A stretch of DNA of 64,000 bases from NCBI GenBank assembly GCA_947497755.1, contig CANMHT010000002.1, positions 310,001-374,000 of the forward strand, written 5' to 3'. The notes under the pieces are model-generated. The model was given only the letters and a program-made list of their open reading frames with translations. It was not told where the DNA came from and did not search any database. The stretch's first letter is position 1, and every line of letters starts with the position of its first letter. This DNA is from an uncultured Polaribacter sp. GTDB taxonomy: Bacteria > Bacteroidota > Bacteroidia > Flavobacteriales > Flavobacteriaceae. Positions 17,546-26,125 of the stretch are shown piece after piece. The position numbers were made by a program, and so were the translations under genes.

Positions 17546-19561
17546 TTATATTAAGCCAGCTCTACGTAATAAGGATTCATTATTAGGTTCTTGACCTCTA
17601 AAGCGTTTATAGAGTTCCATTGGTTTTTCTGTGCCTCCTTTTGAAAGAACATGTTCTTTAAATTTTGTCGCCACTTCTTTATTAAAAATTCCTTTTTCTA
17701 AGAAATATTCAAAAGCATCAGCATCTAAAACTTCTGCCCATTTGTATGAGTAGTATCCGGCAGAATATCCTCCTTGAAAAATATGTGAAAAAGCGGTACT
17801 CATACAGTTCTCCGCAACATCTGGGTATAATTTTGTACTTTCAAAAGCTTTGCTTTCAAATGCTTTTACATTGTCAATTTTAGAAGGATCAATACCATGC
17901 CAATTCATATCTAACAGTCCAAAGCTTAATTGACGTAAGGTTTGCATACCTTCATGAAAACTAGCAGATTCTTTTATTTTTTGAACATATTCCATTTGAA
18001 TTAACTCATTAGTTTCATAGTGCTTTGCAAACAATTCTAAAGCTTCTTTTTCGTAGCACCAGTTTTCTAAAACTTGACTTGGTAATTCTACAAAGTCCCA
18101 AGAAACTGAAGTTCCAGATAAACTATTATAAGTGGTATTTGCTAATATTCCATGTAAAGCATGACCAAATTCATGGAATAAAGTAGTTACTTCATTAAAG
18201 GTTAATAAAGAAGGTTTAGTTTCTGTTGGTTTTGTAAAATTACATACAATTGAAACATGAGGTCTTTCATTAACTTCATTTTTAATTTGTTGAGGTTTAT
18301 AAGATGTCATCCAAGCACCATTTCTTTTTCCTTTTCTAGGATGAAAATCAGCATAAAAAACCGCTACAAAATTCCCGTTATTATCTGTAACATTATATGT
18401 TTTTACGTCTTCATGATATTTTTCAATATCAAATACTTCTTCAAATTGTAAATCGTAAAGTTTTGAAGCAATAGTAAAAACACCATCAATTACATTTTCT
18501 AATTTAAAATATGGTTTTAAAATTTCTTGATCTAAATTAAAACGTTCTTTTTTTAGTTTTTCAGCATAATAAGCACCGTCCCATTTTTGCAATTGATCAA
18601 TACGATCTAATTTTTTAGCATAAGCTTCTAGCTCATTAAATTCTTTGATTGCTGCAGGCTTTGCTTTTTCTAATAAATCTTTAGAAAAAGTCAACACTTT
18701 TTCTGGTGATTCTGCCATTCGTTCTTCCAATACAAAGTGAGCATGTGTTTTATAACCTAATAAATTAGCTCTTTGATGACGTAGATTTACAATTTTTAAA
18801 ACAATTGCTTCATTATTGTTTTCATTATTTTGAAATGCCTTTTTTCCAAAAGCAATAGCCATTTCTTTACGCAATGCTCTGTTATCAGCATAAGTCATGA
18901 ATGGAATATAACTAGGATAATCTAAGGTAAAAATCCAACCTTCTTTTTCCTTGGATTTAGCGATTTCTTTTGCTGCTTCTTTAGCACTATTTGGTAATCC
19001 AGAAAGATCTTCTTCATTGCTAATATGTAACTCAAAAGCATTGGTTTCTGCTAAGACATTTTCTCCGAATTGTAAGGATAATTTCGAAAGCTCAGTATCA
19101 ATTTGACGTAATGTCGCTTTGTCTTTATCATTTAAATTAGCACCATTTCTAGCAAAGCCTTTGTATTGCTTTTCTAATAGAGTTGTTTGCTCTGCAGTTA
19201 GAGACAAATCATCTTTAGAGTCAAAAACAGATTTTACTCTTTTAAACAAGGCTTCGTTTAAAATCATGTCATTTTTAAACTCACTTAATAAAGGCGAAAT
19301 TTCTTTAGCTATTTTCTGTATTTCATCGTTGGTTTCTGCCGAATTTAAGTTGAAAAATATACTTGTAATTCGATTTAACTTTTCGCCTGTAAAATCTAAT
19401 GCTACGGTAGTGTTTTCAAAAGAAGGAGTTGCGTTGTTGGTAACAATTGCATCAATTTCTTTTTTTGTTTCTTCAATTGCAGCTTGTATTGCTGGTATAT
19501 AGTGAGACTCCTTAATTTGAGTAAAAGGAGCTGTGTTAAAATCGGTTAATAATGGATTCAT
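17546..19561 (-). CDS. M3-family metallopeptidase (oligopeptidase A/Dcp type)
   Basis: Zinc peptidase that degrades short peptides. The zinc motif HEFGHALHG is followed by a downstream Glu in SWDFVELPSQVLENW, the M3 arrangement. C-terminal FQGGYSAGYYSYKWAEVLDADAF is the conserved substrate-closing segment of Dcp and OpdA enzymes. At 671 residues, with no signal peptide, it is cytoplasmic. It lies 53 bp downstream of purE on the same strand and may be read through from the pur genes. Confidence 0.9.
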   Translation of the reverse strand: MNPLLTDFNTAPFTQIKESHYIPAIQAAIEETKKEIDAIVTNNATPSFENTTVALDFTGEKLNRITSIFFNLNSAETNDEIQKIAKEISPLLSEFKNDMILNEALFKRVKSVFDSKDDLSLTAEQTTLLEKQYKGFARNGANLNDKDKATLRQIDTELSKLSLQFGENVLAETNAFELHISNEEDLSGLPNSAKEAAKEIAKSKEKEGWIFTLDYPSYIPFMTYADNRALRKEMAIAFGKKAFQNNENNNEAIVLKIVNLRHQRANLLGYKTHAHFVLEERMAESPEKVLTFSKDLLEKAKPAAIKEFNELEAYAKKLDRIDQLQKWDGAYYAEKLKKERFNLDQEILKPYFKLENVIDGVFTIASKLYDLQFEEVFDIEKYHEDVKTYNVTDNNGNFVAVFYADFHPRKGKRNGAWMTSYKPQQIKNEVNERPHVSIVCNFTKPTETKPSLLTFNEVTTLFHEFGHALHGILANTTYNSLSGTSVSWDFVELPSQVLENWCYEKEALELFAKHYETNELIQMEYVQKIKESASFHEGMQTLRQLSFGLLDMNWHGIDPSKIDNVKAFESKAFESTKLYPDVAENCMSTAFSHIFQGGYSAGYYSYKWAEVLDADAFEYFLEKGIFNKEVATKFKEHVLSKGGTEKPMELYKRFRGQEPNNESLLRRAGLI

Positions 19562-19614
19562 CTTTTGATTTTTAGTGTTTTTAAAATGCGCCTTTTTATA
19601 AACTTTTTACAAGC

Positions 19615-20094
19615 TTATTTTCTTACTCTCTCAGAAGCTTTTTCAACTTTTAATTTTAAGCCTTCTTTGTAAGCAACAATTTTATCCAATACGCATTTAT
19701 CAGACGCACCAATAATTTGAGCGGCTAAAATCCCTGCATTTTTTGCGCCATCTAAAGCTACAGTAGCTACAGGAACACCACCAGGCATTTGTAAAATAGA
19801 AAGTACAGAATCCCAACCATCTATTGAGTTTCTACTTTTTACAGGAACTCCAATAACCGGTAACGGACTCATAGAAGCTACCATTCCAGGTAAATGAGCA
19901 GCTCCACCAGCACCAGCAATAATCACTTGTACGCCACGAGTATGGGCATTTTTAGAATAGTCAACTAATTTTTCTGGTGTTCTGTGTGCTGATACAATAT
20001 CTACTTCAATTGCAATGTCAAAGCTTTCTAAAATATCTATTGCTTCTTGCATGATTGGAAGATCTGAATCACTTCCCATGATAATTCCTACCAT
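19615..20094 (-). CDS. purE: 5-(carboxyamino)imidazole ribonucleotide mutase
   Basis: PurE converts N5-CAIR to CAIR in purine synthesis. Recognised by VGIIMGSDSDLPIMQEA at the N-terminus, the substrate loop SAHRTPEKLVDY and GAGGAAHLPGMVASMSPLPVIGVPV, followed by LDGWDSVLSI-like IDGWDSVLSILQMPGGVPVATV. At 159 residues it is the class I length. It follows purK by 72 bp on the same strand, so the two consecutive enzymes are likely in one operon. Confidence 0.95.
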   Translation of the reverse strand: MVGIIMGSDSDLPIMQEAIDILESFDIAIEVDIVSAHRTPEKLVDYSKNAHTRGVQVIIAGAGGAAHLPGMVASMSPLPVIGVPVKSRNSIDGWDSVLSILQMPGGVPVATVALDGAKNAGILAAQIIGASDKCVLDKIVAYKEGLKLKVEKASERVRK

Positions 20095-20166
20095 CGTTTT
20101 ATTTTTTTGTCATTATTTGGAATAGTGAGGTGTTAAAAACTACTATCATATTCCTTAAATGATGAT

Positions 20167-21324
20167 TTATTTACTAATTACTCTAATTGTTTTTTTAACT
20201 TTTTCTGCTATTTGTCTGGCCTTGTCAATATCTGCATCTACAATAGTAACGTGCCCCATTTTTCTAAAAGGCTTGGTGGTTTTTTTACCGTAAATATGTG
20301 GAGTAACTCCAGCAATTTCCATTACTTTTTCAATGTTTTCATAAACAACATCTCCAGTAAAACCTTCTTCACCAACTAAGTTAACCATAATTCCGGCAAC
20401 TTTACTATCTGTGTTCCCTAAAGGTAGATTTAAAACAGTTCTTAGATGTTGTTCAAATTGACTGGTATAACTTGCTTCTATGCTATAATGTCCAGAATTA
20501 TGTGTTCTAGGCGCTACTTCATTTACTAAGATTTCATCATCTTTAGTTTGAAACATTTCTACAGCCAACAAGCCAACATGTTTAAAAGATTCTGCTACTT
20601 TTAAAGCAACTTCTCTAGCTTTTATAGAAACAGTTTCATCTATTCTAGCTGGACAAATAACATATTCTACTTGATTTGCCTCTGGATGAAATTCCATTTC
20701 AACAACAGGATATGTTTTAATTTCTCCATGAGCGTTTCTAGCTACAATAACTGCCAATTCGTTTTTAAACGGGATTAATTCTTCTATGATACATTCGGTA
20801 TCTGCAAGCTGCTCTAAATCATCATTAGTTCTTACTACTTTTACACCAGTACCATCGTATCCAAATTGCGCTGATTTCCAAACAAAAGGAAAGTCAACAG
20901 TGTTTTCGGTTACATAAGAAAGCAATGATGTTTTATCTATAAAACGCTTGTGAGGAGAAGTTGGAATACCATGTTGTACAAAGAAATCTTTTTGTTTTCC
21001 TTTGTGTTGTATGGTTTCAATTACAGAAGGTTGAGGGTAAATTTTCAATCCTTCTTTTTCTAATTGATGTAAAGCTTCAATATTTACATGTTCTATTTCA
21101 ATGGTTAGTACATCTACTAATTTTCCGAAATTATAAACAGCATTATAATCAAGTAAGTTTCCAACATGAAATTCGTTGCAAATTTGTGCACAAGGAGCTT
21201 CTGGAGAAGCATCTAAAATTGCTGTATAAATATCGTATTTCTGAGTTTCGGTTAAGAGCATTCTTCCTAATTGGCCGCCACCGAGAACGCCTAATTTAAA
21301 ATCGGAAGAAAAATAATTTTTCAC
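20167..21324 (-). CDS. purK: 5-(carboxyamino)imidazole ribonucleotide synthase
   Basis: ATP-grasp enzyme that carboxylates AIR with bicarbonate to N5-CAIR, the substrate of PurE next door. N-terminal KLGVLGGGQLGRMLL nucleotide-binding loop, ATP-grasp segments FPFVWKSAQFGYDGTGVKVV and CIIEELIPFKNELAVIVAR, metal-binding region VNEVAPRTHNSGHYSIEA and the C-terminal GKKTTKPFRKMGHVT are all present. 385 residues, full length. Confidence 0.95.
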   Translation of the reverse strand: MKNYFSSDFKLGVLGGGQLGRMLLTETQKYDIYTAILDASPEAPCAQICNEFHVGNLLDYNAVYNFGKLVDVLTIEIEHVNIEALHQLEKEGLKIYPQPSVIETIQHKGKQKDFFVQHGIPTSPHKRFIDKTSLLSYVTENTVDFPFVWKSAQFGYDGTGVKVVRTNDDLEQLADTECIIEELIPFKNELAVIVARNAHGEIKTYPVVEMEFHPEANQVEYVICPARIDETVSIKAREVALKVAESFKHVGLLAVEMFQTKDDEILVNEVAPRTHNSGHYSIEASYTSQFEQHLRTVLNLPLGNTDSKVAGIMVNLVGEEGFTGDVVYENIEKVMEIAGVTPHIYGKKTTKPFRKMGHVTIVDADIDKARQIAEKVKKTIRVISK

Positions 21325-21384
21325 TGTAATATGTTCGTTGTGTGTTGTGCTTGCAAAAATAAGAATCTATTTGATTCTGAACTA

Positions 21385-21810
21385 TTAAAAATTAGTGATT
21401 CGTAAAACGGTTCCGTTTAAGTTTGTTACCAAATATTCTCTTGCAGAGTAAGAAATACCATCTGTTAAAGGTGCACCATTTAAGATATTAAACTCACTAT
21501 CATCACAAGGGCAACGCATTCTAATATTATTTTCTACAACCATTTGAGAGCAACTACTTGCTTGTAAGTGAGGAGCAGCACGTTCAAAAGCTTTGAATTG
21601 AGTTCCATTAATATTGTAAACAATAATCCCACTAATACCTCCAGAAGTATAAGCCCAACCACCAGGAGTTGCTAAATTGATATAAGTAGGTAAACTTAAA
21701 TCAATGGTTTCGCTTACTGGAATATCTGGTAAAATATCATTCTTTTGACTACTGTTTGTACAGCTACTTAGAATTACAAGGCTAATTATGGCAATAATGT
21801 ATTTTTTCAT
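21385..21810 (-). CDS. Rieske-like lipoprotein with altered cluster ligands
   Basis: 141 residues with lipobox ILSSC (Cys16). The C-terminal 70 residues have the layout of a Rieske domain: FERAAPHLQASSC, then MRCPCDDSEFNILNGAPLTDG and a final EYLVTNLNGTVLRITNF. A true Rieske protein has CxH and CxxH ligand pairs. Here the first pair reads A-P-H and the second C-P-C-D, so two of the four iron ligands are replaced. It therefore probably cannot hold a normal 2Fe-2S cluster. Similar degenerate domains occur in flavobacterial lipoproteins. Function unknown. Confidence 0.6.
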   Translation of the reverse strand: MKKYIIAIISLVILSSCTNSSQKNDILPDIPVSETIDLSLPTYINLATPGGWAYTSGGISGIIVYNINGTQFKAFERAAPHLQASSCSQMVVENNIRMRCPCDDSEFNILNGAPLTDGISYSAREYLVTNLNGTVLRITNF

Positions 21811-21860
21811 TAAATATGTTTTGAGTTTTTATAAAACGAGGACAAGTTACAAATATTTTG

Positions 21861-21868
21861 TACATTTG
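21861..21868 (+). promoter_or_regulatory. Candidate -7 box of greA promoter
   Basis: TACATTTG matches the flavobacterial TANNTTTG consensus exactly, 69 bp before the greA ATG. No convincing -33 TTG at the right spacing, hence moderate confidence. Confidence 0.4.
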
Positions 21869-21937
21869 TGTATGAATCTCATTCTGATAAAACGGTGATG
21901 AGATTTTGTGTTTTATAAATAAAGAATTGATAGGACT

Positions 21938-22411
21938 ATGAGTAAAGTATCTTACTATACAGCAGAAGGATTAAAAAAGTTAAAAGATGAATTGCATCAT
22001 TTAGAGCAAGTTGAGAGGCCAAGAGTATCTCAAGAAATTGCTGATGCGAGAGATAAAGGTGATTTAAGTGAAAATGCAGAATATCATGCTGCTAAAGAAG
22101 AACAATCTTTGTTAGAATTTAAAATAGCCAAACTAAAGAATGTTGTTGCAAATGCTAGAATTATAGACGAGTCACAGTTAGATACTTCTAAAATATTGAT
22201 TCATTCTGTAGTAAAATTAAAGAATACAGCTAACGGAATGGAGTTTACGTATACATTAGTAGCCGATTCTGAAACTGATATTAGAAATGGAAAACTATCT
22301 GTAAATTCTCCAATTGGTAAAGGATTATTAGGGAAAAGTTTAGGAGAAATTGCAGAAATTCAAGTACCTAACGGAATTATGAAGTTTGAAATTATGGAAA
22401 TTTCGAGATAA
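21938..22411 (+). CDS. greA: Transcription elongation factor GreA
   Basis: GreA rescues backtracked RNA polymerase by stimulating transcript cleavage. The N-terminal coiled coil starts YYTAEGLKKLKDELHHLEQVERPRV and contains the acidic tip signature DARDKGDLSENAEYHAAKEEQ with the two catalytic acidic residues. The C-terminal domain holds SPIGKGLLGKSLGEIAEI. 157 residues, full length; start ATG preceded by an A-rich leader. A strong terminator follows 21 bp after the stop. Confidence 0.95.
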   Translation: MSKVSYYTAEGLKKLKDELHHLEQVERPRVSQEIADARDKGDLSENAEYHAAKEEQSLLEFKIAKLKNVVANARIIDESQLDTSKILIHSVVKLKNTANGMEFTYTLVADSETDIRNGKLSVNSPIGKGLLGKSLGEIAEIQVPNGIMKFEIMEISR

Positions 22412-22432
22412 TATAATCATAAAATATACCTC

Positions 22433-22462
22433 AAACGCGTTGCAATTGCAACGCGTTTTTTT
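22433..22462 (+). terminator. Intrinsic terminator of greA
   Basis: A perfectly self-complementary block, AAACGCGTTGC then AATT then GCAACGCGTTT, continuing into T7. One of the strongest hairpins in the window, placed between greA and the HIT gene. Confidence 0.9.
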
Positions 22463-22464
22463 GT

Positions 22465-22472
22465 TACATTTG
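22465..22472 (+). promoter_or_regulatory. Candidate -7 box for the HIT gene
   Basis: TACATTTG matches TANNTTTG exactly and lies 19 bp before the ATG of the HIT gene, immediately after the greA terminator, as expected for a new transcript. The -33 region would fall inside the terminator stem (TTG at 22446-22448 with a slightly short 16-bp spacer). Confidence 0.5.
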
Positions 22473-22491
22473 ATTTAGAAAACATCGATTT

Positions 22492-22890
22492 ATGGCAAGT
22501 ATTTTTACAAAAATTATACAAGGAGAAATTCCATCTTACAAAGTTGCAGAAGACAAAAACTATTATGCTTTTTTAGATATCAACCCTAATGCTAAAGGAC
22601 ATACGTTGGTGATTCCTAAAAAAGAAGTAGACAAGCTTTTTGATTTGGATACAGAAACTTATGCAGGCTTAATGCAGTTTTCTTATAAGGTTTCTAAAGC
22701 GTTAGAAAAGACAGTGACTTGTAATAGAGTTGGGATGTCTGTAGTAGGTTTAGAAGTACCACATGCACATGTGCATCTGATTCCAATTAATAGAGTTTCT
22801 GACATTAACTTTACAAGTAAAAAACTGAGTATGCAGCATGATGATTTTGTGAAATTAGCAAAAGAAATTGCAAGTAATTTTGAAGCGTAA
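22492..22890 (+). CDS. HIT-family nucleotide hydrolase/transferase
   Basis: 132-residue protein of the HIT superfamily, Hint-type. It shows IFTKIIQGEIPSYKVAED at the N-terminus, AFLDINPNAKGHTLVIPKK and the histidine triad HAHVHLIP. HIT proteins hydrolyse AMP-N or AMP-O bonds such as adenosine phosphoramidates. Full length and cytoplasmic. The AraC-type gene begins 8 bp after its stop, so they may be cotranscribed. Confidence 0.9.
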   Translation: MASIFTKIIQGEIPSYKVAEDKNYYAFLDINPNAKGHTLVIPKKEVDKLFDLDTETYAGLMQFSYKVSKALEKTVTCNRVGMSVVGLEVPHAHVHLIPINRVSDINFTSKKLSMQHDDFVKLAKEIASNFEA

Positions 22891-22898
22891 TAATTGTT

Positions 22899-23738
22899 TT
22901 GAAAGAACTTTTTCAAACATATAAACCATTAAACCAACAATTACCTAATTATATTTCTTACTATTATTTTCATCAATCTTTAGATAAAAACTTAGAAAGG
23001 GAATTTGTGTATTATCCGCATTATAAAAATACCATAACAATTTATAAGGATGCTAAAGCAGAACGAACAAACATTAAAAGTAAGTATAGCTATCAGAAAG
23101 GAAATACAGAAATTTATTATTCTAGTAATACCAAAGATGAAAAAGTAAGATGTTTACAAGGAAGTTTTGATAAAATTGGAATCGTATTTCAACCTTTAGG
23201 ACTCAATCATTTTTTAGATGTTGATTTGACTAGTATCTCTGATAAATGTGAGTTTGATTTTTTATATTTTGGAGAAGAGTTTGATAAAGTGATTGAACAA
23301 GTTTATAGCATTGAATGCTTTAATAAAAAAGTAAGTTTGTTAGATGATTTTTTTATAAAAAGACTACAAAATAAACTCGATTTTAGGATTGTAAAAGCTG
23401 TAGATTATATTATCAACTCTAAAGGAATCATATCTACTCAACAAATTTCCGATAGTTTATCTATTAGTAGAAAAACGCTGTTGCGATTATTTTATAAACA
23501 TTTAAATTGCTCTGTAAAAGAATATAAAAATTTAGTGCGATTTAGAGTTGCGCTAAATCATTATCAAGCACAACAAATTAAACCAAAGTTGTCTGATATA
23601 GCTTATGATAATCTTTTCTATGATCAAGCAAACTTTATAAATCATTTTAAAAAAATGGTAGGAAAGCCTCCAAAAACTTTCTTTAATTCTATAGAAAAAG
23701 TTGGTAAAGAAGATACTTATTGGACAATTTCAGAGTGA
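22899..23738 (+). CDS. AraC-family transcriptional regulator
   Basis: 279 residues, starting with TTG at 22899 close behind the HIT gene. The N-terminal two thirds is an uncharacterised sensing domain (YYYFHQSLDKNLEREFVYYPHY, then QGSFDKIGIVFQPLGLNHFL). The C-terminal AraC DNA-binding domain has its first helix-turn-helix around STQQISDSLSISRKTLLRLF and the second in LSDIAYDNLFYDQANFINHFKK, followed by GKPPKTFF, the usual GxxPxxF end. The N-terminal layout with VFQPLG resembles the DUF6597-type AraC regulators of Bacteroidota. Target unknown. Confidence 0.85.
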   Translation: MKELFQTYKPLNQQLPNYISYYYFHQSLDKNLEREFVYYPHYKNTITIYKDAKAERTNIKSKYSYQKGNTEIYYSSNTKDEKVRCLQGSFDKIGIVFQPLGLNHFLDVDLTSISDKCEFDFLYFGEEFDKVIEQVYSIECFNKKVSLLDDFFIKRLQNKLDFRIVKAVDYIINSKGIISTQQISDSLSISRKTLLRLFYKHLNCSVKEYKNLVRFRVALNHYQAQQIKPKLSDIAYDNLFYDQANFINHFKKMVGKPPKTFFNSIEKVGKEDTYWTISE

Positions 23739-23775
23739 TGTCTCAATATTACAATTTTTAATTTTTTAGCTACAA

Positions 23776-23783
23776 TATTTTTG
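23776..23783 (+). promoter_or_regulatory. Candidate -7 box upstream of the HExxH lipoprotein gene
   Basis: TATTTTTG matches TANNTTTG exactly and lies 23 bp before the ATG at 23807. It overlaps the alternative GTG start at 23783, which is therefore unlikely to be used. Confidence 0.45.
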
Positions 23784-23806
23784 TGATATCATTAAAAACA
23801 TGTGTC

Positions 23807-24901
23807 ATGAGATATTGTATCTTTTTTGTATTCGCCCTAATTGTTTCTTGTGCTAAAGTAGAAAAAAAACAAGCAGAGAAAATTAAGTATACTACTGAAA
23901 TTAAAGTAGAAGTTAACGTGCATCCTGGAGTAGAATTGTTAACAGTGATTCAAAAATTGTCAGGAAAGTTTCCTAAGAGTACACCTTCAAAATACAATGA
24001 CGAGGTAATGCGCTATTTTTCTAAATATAAAAATGCTAAAGCTGTTAAGATTTTGCAAAGCATAGAAAATAGATTGTATCCAGACTTTACCGAATTAGGG
24101 TTTTGTTTTTCTGACTTTCCAAACTTTGAATTAAATATTCCTGAAAATGCTGATTGGTATACATATTATACCAAAGAAAAGGTACAAGCATTTTTAAAAA
24201 GTAGTAAGGATTTTGCTATAGAAACAAATTTTTATGAGTTCTATAAAAAATACAAAGAGCAGTATCAAAGTTGGGGAGAACCGATAAGAAAAGGTTTGAA
24301 AAAAGATCAATTGATAGAAAAGTTAAATGATTTTTATAAGTCGAGTGGAAAACCACCTAAGTTTTATATTTGTTTAGATCCTTTAAATGGCTGGGGAGCT
24401 CATGCAATTGTAAACCCTGAGTCGTATAACAAAGCTTACACAGGAGTAAAAGCATATACATTAGGGTATTTTGGAAATAAAGATAAAAACGATACAAATC
24501 TTTCATTTAGTTACGGAGATTATTCTACTAATTTAGTTTGGCATGAAGGCGGACATATTTTCTTAGAACCAATTTTTAATAAATATAAAAAAGAGATAGA
24601 TGCCTTGTCTTATTTGTTTAATAAAGATGATCAAGGAATGAAAAACCAAAATATTTCTAATTGGGAATATTGCCTGAACGAAAATGTAGTTAGAGGAGTT
24701 GTAATTGCATTGTTTAAAACGTATAAATCAGAAAGAGCATGGAAAAAGCAAAATGCTAAAGAAATTGTAAGTGATTTTATTTATGCAGAATTTATTAGTG
24801 AGCATATTTTAGCAAACTATTTAAAAGGAAATACATATCCGAGTTTTGAAAGTTATTTTCCGGAGTTGTTAATAACACTAAAGAAAAAGTTTACGCTATA
24901 G
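23807..24901 (+). CDS. Lipoprotein with HExxH metallopeptidase-like motif
   Basis: 364 residues from ATG 23807, opening with a lipoprotein signal whose lipobox is LIVSC (Cys15). The central segment STNLVWHEGGHIFLEPIFNKYKK contains HEGGH, an HExxH zinc-site pattern in a helix-like context, so it may be a gluzincin-type peptidase. The preceding region (CLDPLNGWGAHAIVNPESYN) and the following NWEYCLNENVVRGVVIALFK, with a Glu for the third ligand, support this. It resembles DUF4932-type proteins of Bacteroidota, which I cannot confirm. The 3' end overlaps the converging kinase gene by 6 bp. Confidence 0.7.
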   Translation: MRYCIFFVFALIVSCAKVEKKQAEKIKYTTEIKVEVNVHPGVELLTVIQKLSGKFPKSTPSKYNDEVMRYFSKYKNAKAVKILQSIENRLYPDFTELGFCFSDFPNFELNIPENADWYTYYTKEKVQAFLKSSKDFAIETNFYEFYKKYKEQYQSWGEPIRKGLKKDQLIEKLNDFYKSSGKPPKFYICLDPLNGWGAHAIVNPESYNKAYTGVKAYTLGYFGNKDKNDTNLSFSYGDYSTNLVWHEGGHIFLEPIFNKYKKEIDALSYLFNKDDQGMKNQNISNWEYCLNENVVRGVVIALFKTYKSERAWKKQNAKEIVSDFIYAEFISEHILANYLKGNTYPSFESYFPELLITLKKKFTL

Positions 24902-26044
24902 TTTTTTTATAGAAATTTGTATAGTTGTTCCTTTTCCTAGTTCAGATTTTTTTACAGAAATTCTGCCTTGGTGATATTCTTCAATAATTCGTTTAGATAA
25001 AGACAAGCCTAATCCCCATCCGCGTTTTTTAGTAGTAAAACCAGGCTTAAATATTTGTTTAAATTGAGATTTTGGAATTCCTTTTCCAGTATCACTTACG
25101 CTTAATGAAATCCATTTTTCTGAATCGGTAATTGTCAAGGTTAAATTTCCTTTGCCTTTCATGGCATCAATAGCATTTTTAACTAAGTTCTCAATTACCC
25201 AACCAAACAATTCTTGATTGATTTGAGAAAAAGCAGTAGTTGTTGAAGCATTGAAATTAAAAGAAACTTGTTTAGAACTTCTACTTTCTAAATAATTAAA
25301 TGCTTGTTTTGAAACAGCAACAATATCGTGTTTTTTTAATTCTGGTATTGATCCAATTTTAGAAAAACGATTGGCTATGGTATTTAATCGATCTATGTCT
25401 TTTTCCATTTCTAGAACATGATCTTGATCAATATTTTCTGTTTTTAAAATTTCTATCCATCCCAATAAAGAAGATAATGGCGTCCCAATTTGATGAGCAG
25501 TTTCTTTAGCCATTCCTGTCCATAATCTATTTTGTTCTGCAATTTTATTAGAAGAAAAAAGCATATAAATTACGGTTAAAAATAACAGAAGAATTAGTAT
25601 TAATGCAATTGGGTAATAGGTAAGTTTATTCAGTAAATCAGAATCTTTATAATAAATATATTCAGTTATTCCTTCGTATTGAATTTCGATTGGAGCATTT
25701 TGATTTTTCATAATCTCCAATTGCTTTTTTAAATAGGTTGGATTATTAACTTTGGTAGAATCAAGATTGTGCCATTCAATAATAGTACCATCATTTTTAA
25801 CTCTAATTGCAGGAATGTTGGTAATGTTTTCAAAAATTTGTGCTTCAAGATTTACACTTGCGTTCAAGTCAGGGTTTGAAGCTAATTCTTCGATTGCAGA
25901 TGCTAGAATTTCCATTTTAGCACGTTCATCTTGTTTAAATTTTTGGAAGAAGATGTAAGTGTTCCATAAAATCAAAGAAACAATTACAAACAGTACAAAA
26001 ATGACGATTCGTTTAGTGAAAACTGTATTTTTAAAAAAGCTCAT
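24896..26044 (-). CDS. Membrane-bound sensor histidine kinase
   Basis: 382 residues. A first membrane helix at about residues 11-31 and a second at about 140-162 bracket a periplasmic sensor domain of roughly 105 residues. The phosphoacceptor helix has KETAHQIGTPLSSLLGW (H box with Gln-Ile-Gly instead of the usual Glu-Ile/Leu). The ATPase domain has N box NLVKNAIDAM, G1 box DTGKGIP and G2 box RGWGLGLSLSKRII. No HAMP or receiver domain, and no response regulator gene is adjacent, so it is an orphan here. The AHQIGTPLSSL box is typical of a flavobacterial subgroup. Confidence 0.88.
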   Translation of the reverse strand: MSFFKNTVFTKRIVIFVLFVIVSLILWNTYIFFQKFKQDERAKMEILASAIEELASNPDLNASVNLEAQIFENITNIPAIRVKNDGTIIEWHNLDSTKVNNPTYLKKQLEIMKNQNAPIEIQYEGITEYIYYKDSDLLNKLTYYPIALILILLLFLTVIYMLFSSNKIAEQNRLWTGMAKETAHQIGTPLSSLLGWIEILKTENIDQDHVLEMEKDIDRLNTIANRFSKIGSIPELKKHDIVAVSKQAFNYLESRSSKQVSFNFNASTTTAFSQINQELFGWVIENLVKNAIDAMKGKGNLTLTITDSEKWISLSVSDTGKGIPKSQFKQIFKPGFTTKKRGWGLGLSLSKRIIEEYHQGRISVKKSELGKGTTIQISIKKL

Positions 26045-26125
26045 TGCTACAAATATAATCTATATTATTACATAACACATTTTATAAAATGATAGTATAT
26101 TTACACTTCATAATAAAACAATAAA

